Positions 61,842-64,000 of a DNA stretch of 64,000 nucleotides are shown in pieces. Source of the stretch: Scandinavium manionii (lineage in GTDB: Bacteria; Pseudomonadota; Gammaproteobacteria; Enterobacterales; Enterobacteriaceae). A program made the translations under genes and the position numbers. The notes under the pieces are model-generated. The model saw nothing but the letters and a program-made list of their open reading frames with translations. It ran no database searches and had not been told where the DNA came from. The stretch is taken from the NCBI RefSeq assembly GCF_024764775.1, contig NZ_JALIGC010000040.1:1-64000 (forward strand), in the 5' to 3' direction. The stretch's first letter is position 1. Each line of letters opens with the position of its first letter.

Positions 61842-64000
61842 CTACCCGTTATCACCAGCATCGCCAAACCACTGATGATACCAACGGGGGTATATTTGAT
61901 CGCGTAAGCTATGGATTTGCCAACCTTCTGGTGAAAAGTTGACCGTAACCTGTCCCTGGTGAGGCGTATCGAACCAGCGATAATGCTGTTGGCTGTAACG
62001 CGTTTTCACCTTTGGGGATGGAAAATGCCAGGCATTGTACCGCGCCATCGAAGCCAGCGCGGCCTGCCCATCAATCCGTTGAAGCAATGCTAACGAAGAC
62101 GATGTCGAGCTGCCATGATGTGGCACCTGAACAAGTGTAGACGCAAGATGCTGCCAGTAATGACTGAGCATTGACATTTCTGCCGATATTTCAATATCTC
62201 CCGTCAATAAAACGCTATAGCGCCCGTCATCGACCCGAACGACACACGAGCGGTTATTGCCTTTATCCATTGTGCCTGGCAGTGGCCAGACCGCACGGAA
62301 CGTCAGTCCCTCCCAGCGCCAGCTTTCCCCTCGAAAACAAGGGAGATGCCCTTCCCACTGTAACGGGCTTCTGACCCACAGTGCAGGCCAGGTTTTCAGC
62401 AGCGTTTCCAGCCCCCCACGATGGTCGAGATGTTCGTGACTAAGAACGATGCCTTCTGGCTGTAGATGATGCCAGCGCAGCCAAGGGATAATGAGCTGTT
62501 GAGCACTGTCCCCCCCGGGCCAGGCAAGCCCGGTGTCATAGAGCAGCGCTTTACCGTTTCGGGTAATGACGATGGACAATCCCTGCCCCACATCCAGCAT
62601 GGTTACAGACCACGTTTGAGGTGGTGGCTGGCGCCAGAGTGGGAAAGTAAGCAGAGTTCCACATGCCAGTATTGAAGCAGGCCATCTCGTACAGCCATTG
62701 AGTCGCCAGAGGATAATGACCAGCCACGGTATCACTACAATGCCCTGCCAGCGATAATCGATATCTTGCCATCCCTGAGGAAGTGCACGCAAAAACCAAA
62801 ACAAGCCTTCGAGCAGGCAATCGGCTAACAGCCAGATATAATTTTCCATTGTCGCCGGTCCGGTAAAATGCAGCACAACACCGGCCAGTAAAAGCGGAAT
62901 TTCACCCAGCGTCACCAAAGGCACGGCCACAAGATTGGCGGGCAGAGATGTCCAGGACATGCCGTGAAATATGCTCACTTGCAATGGAAGCAGAAGCAGC
63001 ATCAGTCCCAACTGTAAATGCACTAACGAAATCAGCCCCTTTATTATGACGTTACATTGCAGGCGAAGGGGTGGCATCCACTGATACCAGAAGATCAACG
63101 TTGCAACGGCAAAAGCCGATAACCACAGGCTTTGCGTCAGAATGGCCAAAGGATCCAACACCAGGATTGCGGCGATACAGCACAGCCATACTTCCCATGG
63201 AGTCCATCGACGACCACTTAAGCGCAGCAGCAGCCAGACTCCGGCCGCGATAATGGAGCGCAGAGCCGGAGGCTGTAATCCACTTAACCACGCGTACATC
63301 AGCGCCAGAAGAAAGCTGGCGCAAAGGGGCATTCGCCAGCCAATCCAGCGGCATGGTAGCACTCTCTGTATACCTCGTATCAAGACCCAACCCATCATCG
63401 CCACCAGAGAAATATGCAATCCGGAAATCGCCATCAGATGCGAGGTTCCCGTTTCTTGAAGCAGACGTTTTATTTCCGCGGGAACATCTGCACGCTCGCC
63501 AACGGCCAAAGCCAGCATGACGTGTTGCCACGGATAAGGTTCGAGTGCGTTCGCCAATGCGGAGACTAACTGCGACCGTATGCTGCACTGACCGTCTACT
63601 CTATTCGCCTGCGTAAAGCGCCCGGTTAATGGACGATGTAATGAAAGCGCATGGCGCTGACCGTCAAACATGCCCTCATTGAGTAAACCGTGTACTGCCC
63701 GGGCTTTAATGGTCATTTGCCAGATTTGCCCCACGCAGCCCTTTTCCGGCAGTGCCTGACCATAAAGAACGATACCTGGTGCAGGGATTTGTCGCTGGCC
63801 GTTAATCCGCAGCAGTTTGCCGTAATATGTGGTTTCACCGTCTATGGCGGCGATCTCCACTTCTGCCTGTAGCGGTCTCCCGGATAGCGTATTTGCCGGA
63901 ATGATAATCTTCTGCGCAGCAAAAACACCCCAGCAGAAAAAGAGCGCAGTGAGCCCCACGATTCTGAAGCGCCGGGCATTAATGACAAACGCAATTGCTC
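61842..64000 (-). CDS. comEC: DNA internalisation protein ComEC/Rec2 (YcaI), 5' end beyond window
   Basis: Inner-membrane DNA uptake channel of competence systems. The frame is open to the window edge; by comparison with E. coli YcaI (754 residues) about 35-40 N-terminal residues are missing. It has an N-terminal OB-like domain, a Competence domain with many membrane segments (HLMAISGLHISL, GLQPPALRSIIAAGVWLLL) and a C-terminal metallo-beta-lactamase-like domain (MLDVGQGLSIVI, LSHEHLDHRGGL, LLTGDIE, QVPHHGSSTS). All zinc-site motifs are intact, so the gene appears functional. It leads the msbA-lpxK run. Confidence 0.94.
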   Translation of the reverse strand, partial: AIAFVINARRFRIVGLTALFFCWGVFAAQKIIIPANTLSGRPLQAEVEIAAIDGETTYYGKLLRINGQRQIPAPGIVLYGQALPEKGCVGQIWQMTIKARAVHGLLNEGMFDGQRHALSLHRPLTGRFTQANRVDGQCSIRSQLVSALANALEPYPWQHVMLALAVGERADVPAEIKRLLQETGTSHLMAISGLHISLVAMMGWVLIRGIQRVLPCRWIGWRMPLCASFLLALMYAWLSGLQPPALRSIIAAGVWLLLRLSGRRWTPWEVWLCCIAAILVLDPLAILTQSLWLSAFAVATLIFWYQWMPPLRLQCNVIIKGLISLVHLQLGLMLLLLPLQVSIFHGMSWTSLPANLVAVPLVTLGEIPLLLAGVVLHFTGPATMENYIWLLADCLLEGLFWFLRALPQGWQDIDYRWQGIVVIPWLVIILWRLNGCTRWPASILACGTLLTFPLWRQPPPQTWSVTMLDVGQGLSIVITRNGKALLYDTGLAWPGGDSAQQLIIPWLRWHHLQPEGIVLSHEHLDHRGGLETLLKTWPALWVRSPLQWEGHLPCFRGESWRWEGLTFRAVWPLPGTMDKGNNRSCVVRVDDGRYSVLLTGDIEISAEMSMLSHYWQHLASTLVQVPHHGSSTSSSLALLQRIDGQAALASMARYNAWHFPSPKVKTRYSQQHYRWFDTPHQGQVTVNFSPEGWQIHSLRDQIYPRWYHQWFGDAGDNG

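Overview
The window is chromosomal DNA from a member of the Enterobacteriaceae. From the serT tRNA gene to comEC nearly every gene has a clear Escherichia coli counterpart in the same order as the E. coli comEC-to-yccA segment, read here in the opposite direction. The ompF-locus porin resembles the OmpK35/Omp35 type of Klebsiella and Enterobacter more than E. coli OmpF, an ERIC element and REP sequences lie between genes, and the elf/ycb fimbrial operon that E. coli carries between ssuE and pyrD is absent. This points to an Enterobacter/Lelliottia/Leclercia/Klebsiella-like organism, but the genus is not resolved from the sequence alone.

Layout. Positions 1-1342 are an AT-rich accessory edge. 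A fimbrial adhesin gene (minus strand, cut by the window edge) contains about 17 perfect copies of an 8-bp repeat, and it lies beyond the 3' end of tRNA-Ser(UGA) serT. Positions 1343-14600 hold serT, an orphan OppA-type peptide-binding protein, yccA, tusE, acyP, a scar of two decayed genes, rlmI, hspQ, yccU, yccT/csgI, mgsA, helD, yccF, yccS and tfoX/sxy. Positions 14600-20300 hold sulA, ompA, matP, lonH, fabA and rmf. Positions 20270-27770 are the minus-strand run rlmL-uup-pqiABC. Positions 27860-35380 hold ycbX, zapC, pyrD and the sulfonate operon ssuEADCB. Positions 35380-44930 hold pepN, pncB, asnS, ompF, aspC and gloC. Positions 44940-57000 hold mepK, ldtD, the condensin operon cmoM-mukF-mukE-mukB, elyC and ycbJ. 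Positions 56800-64000 are the envelope cluster comEC-msbA-lpxK-ycaQ-ycaR-kdsB.

How the genes work together. Envelope building dominates: kdsB, lpxK and msbA make and flip lipopolysaccharide precursors; ldtD and mepK make and cut 3,3 peptidoglycan crosslinks; elyC, ompA, ompF and pqiABC serve envelope integrity and transport. Chromosome organisation and division are represented by mukBEF, matP, zapC and sulA. Translation and RNA modification are represented by rlmI, rlmL, cmoM, tusE, rmf, asnS and serT. Several regulatory sites are readable: a LexA box at sulA, FadR and FabR sites at fabA, a NadR box at pncB, a CpxR box at yccA, a probable sigma-32 promoter at hspQ, and the pyrD leader hairpin.

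The most notable feature is the octanucleotide repeat tract inside the fimbrial adhesin gene at position 1. A unit that is not a multiple of three inside a surface-adhesin reading frame is the classic architecture of a phase-variable contingency locus. The tract sits exactly where the receptor-binding domain meets the pilin domain.
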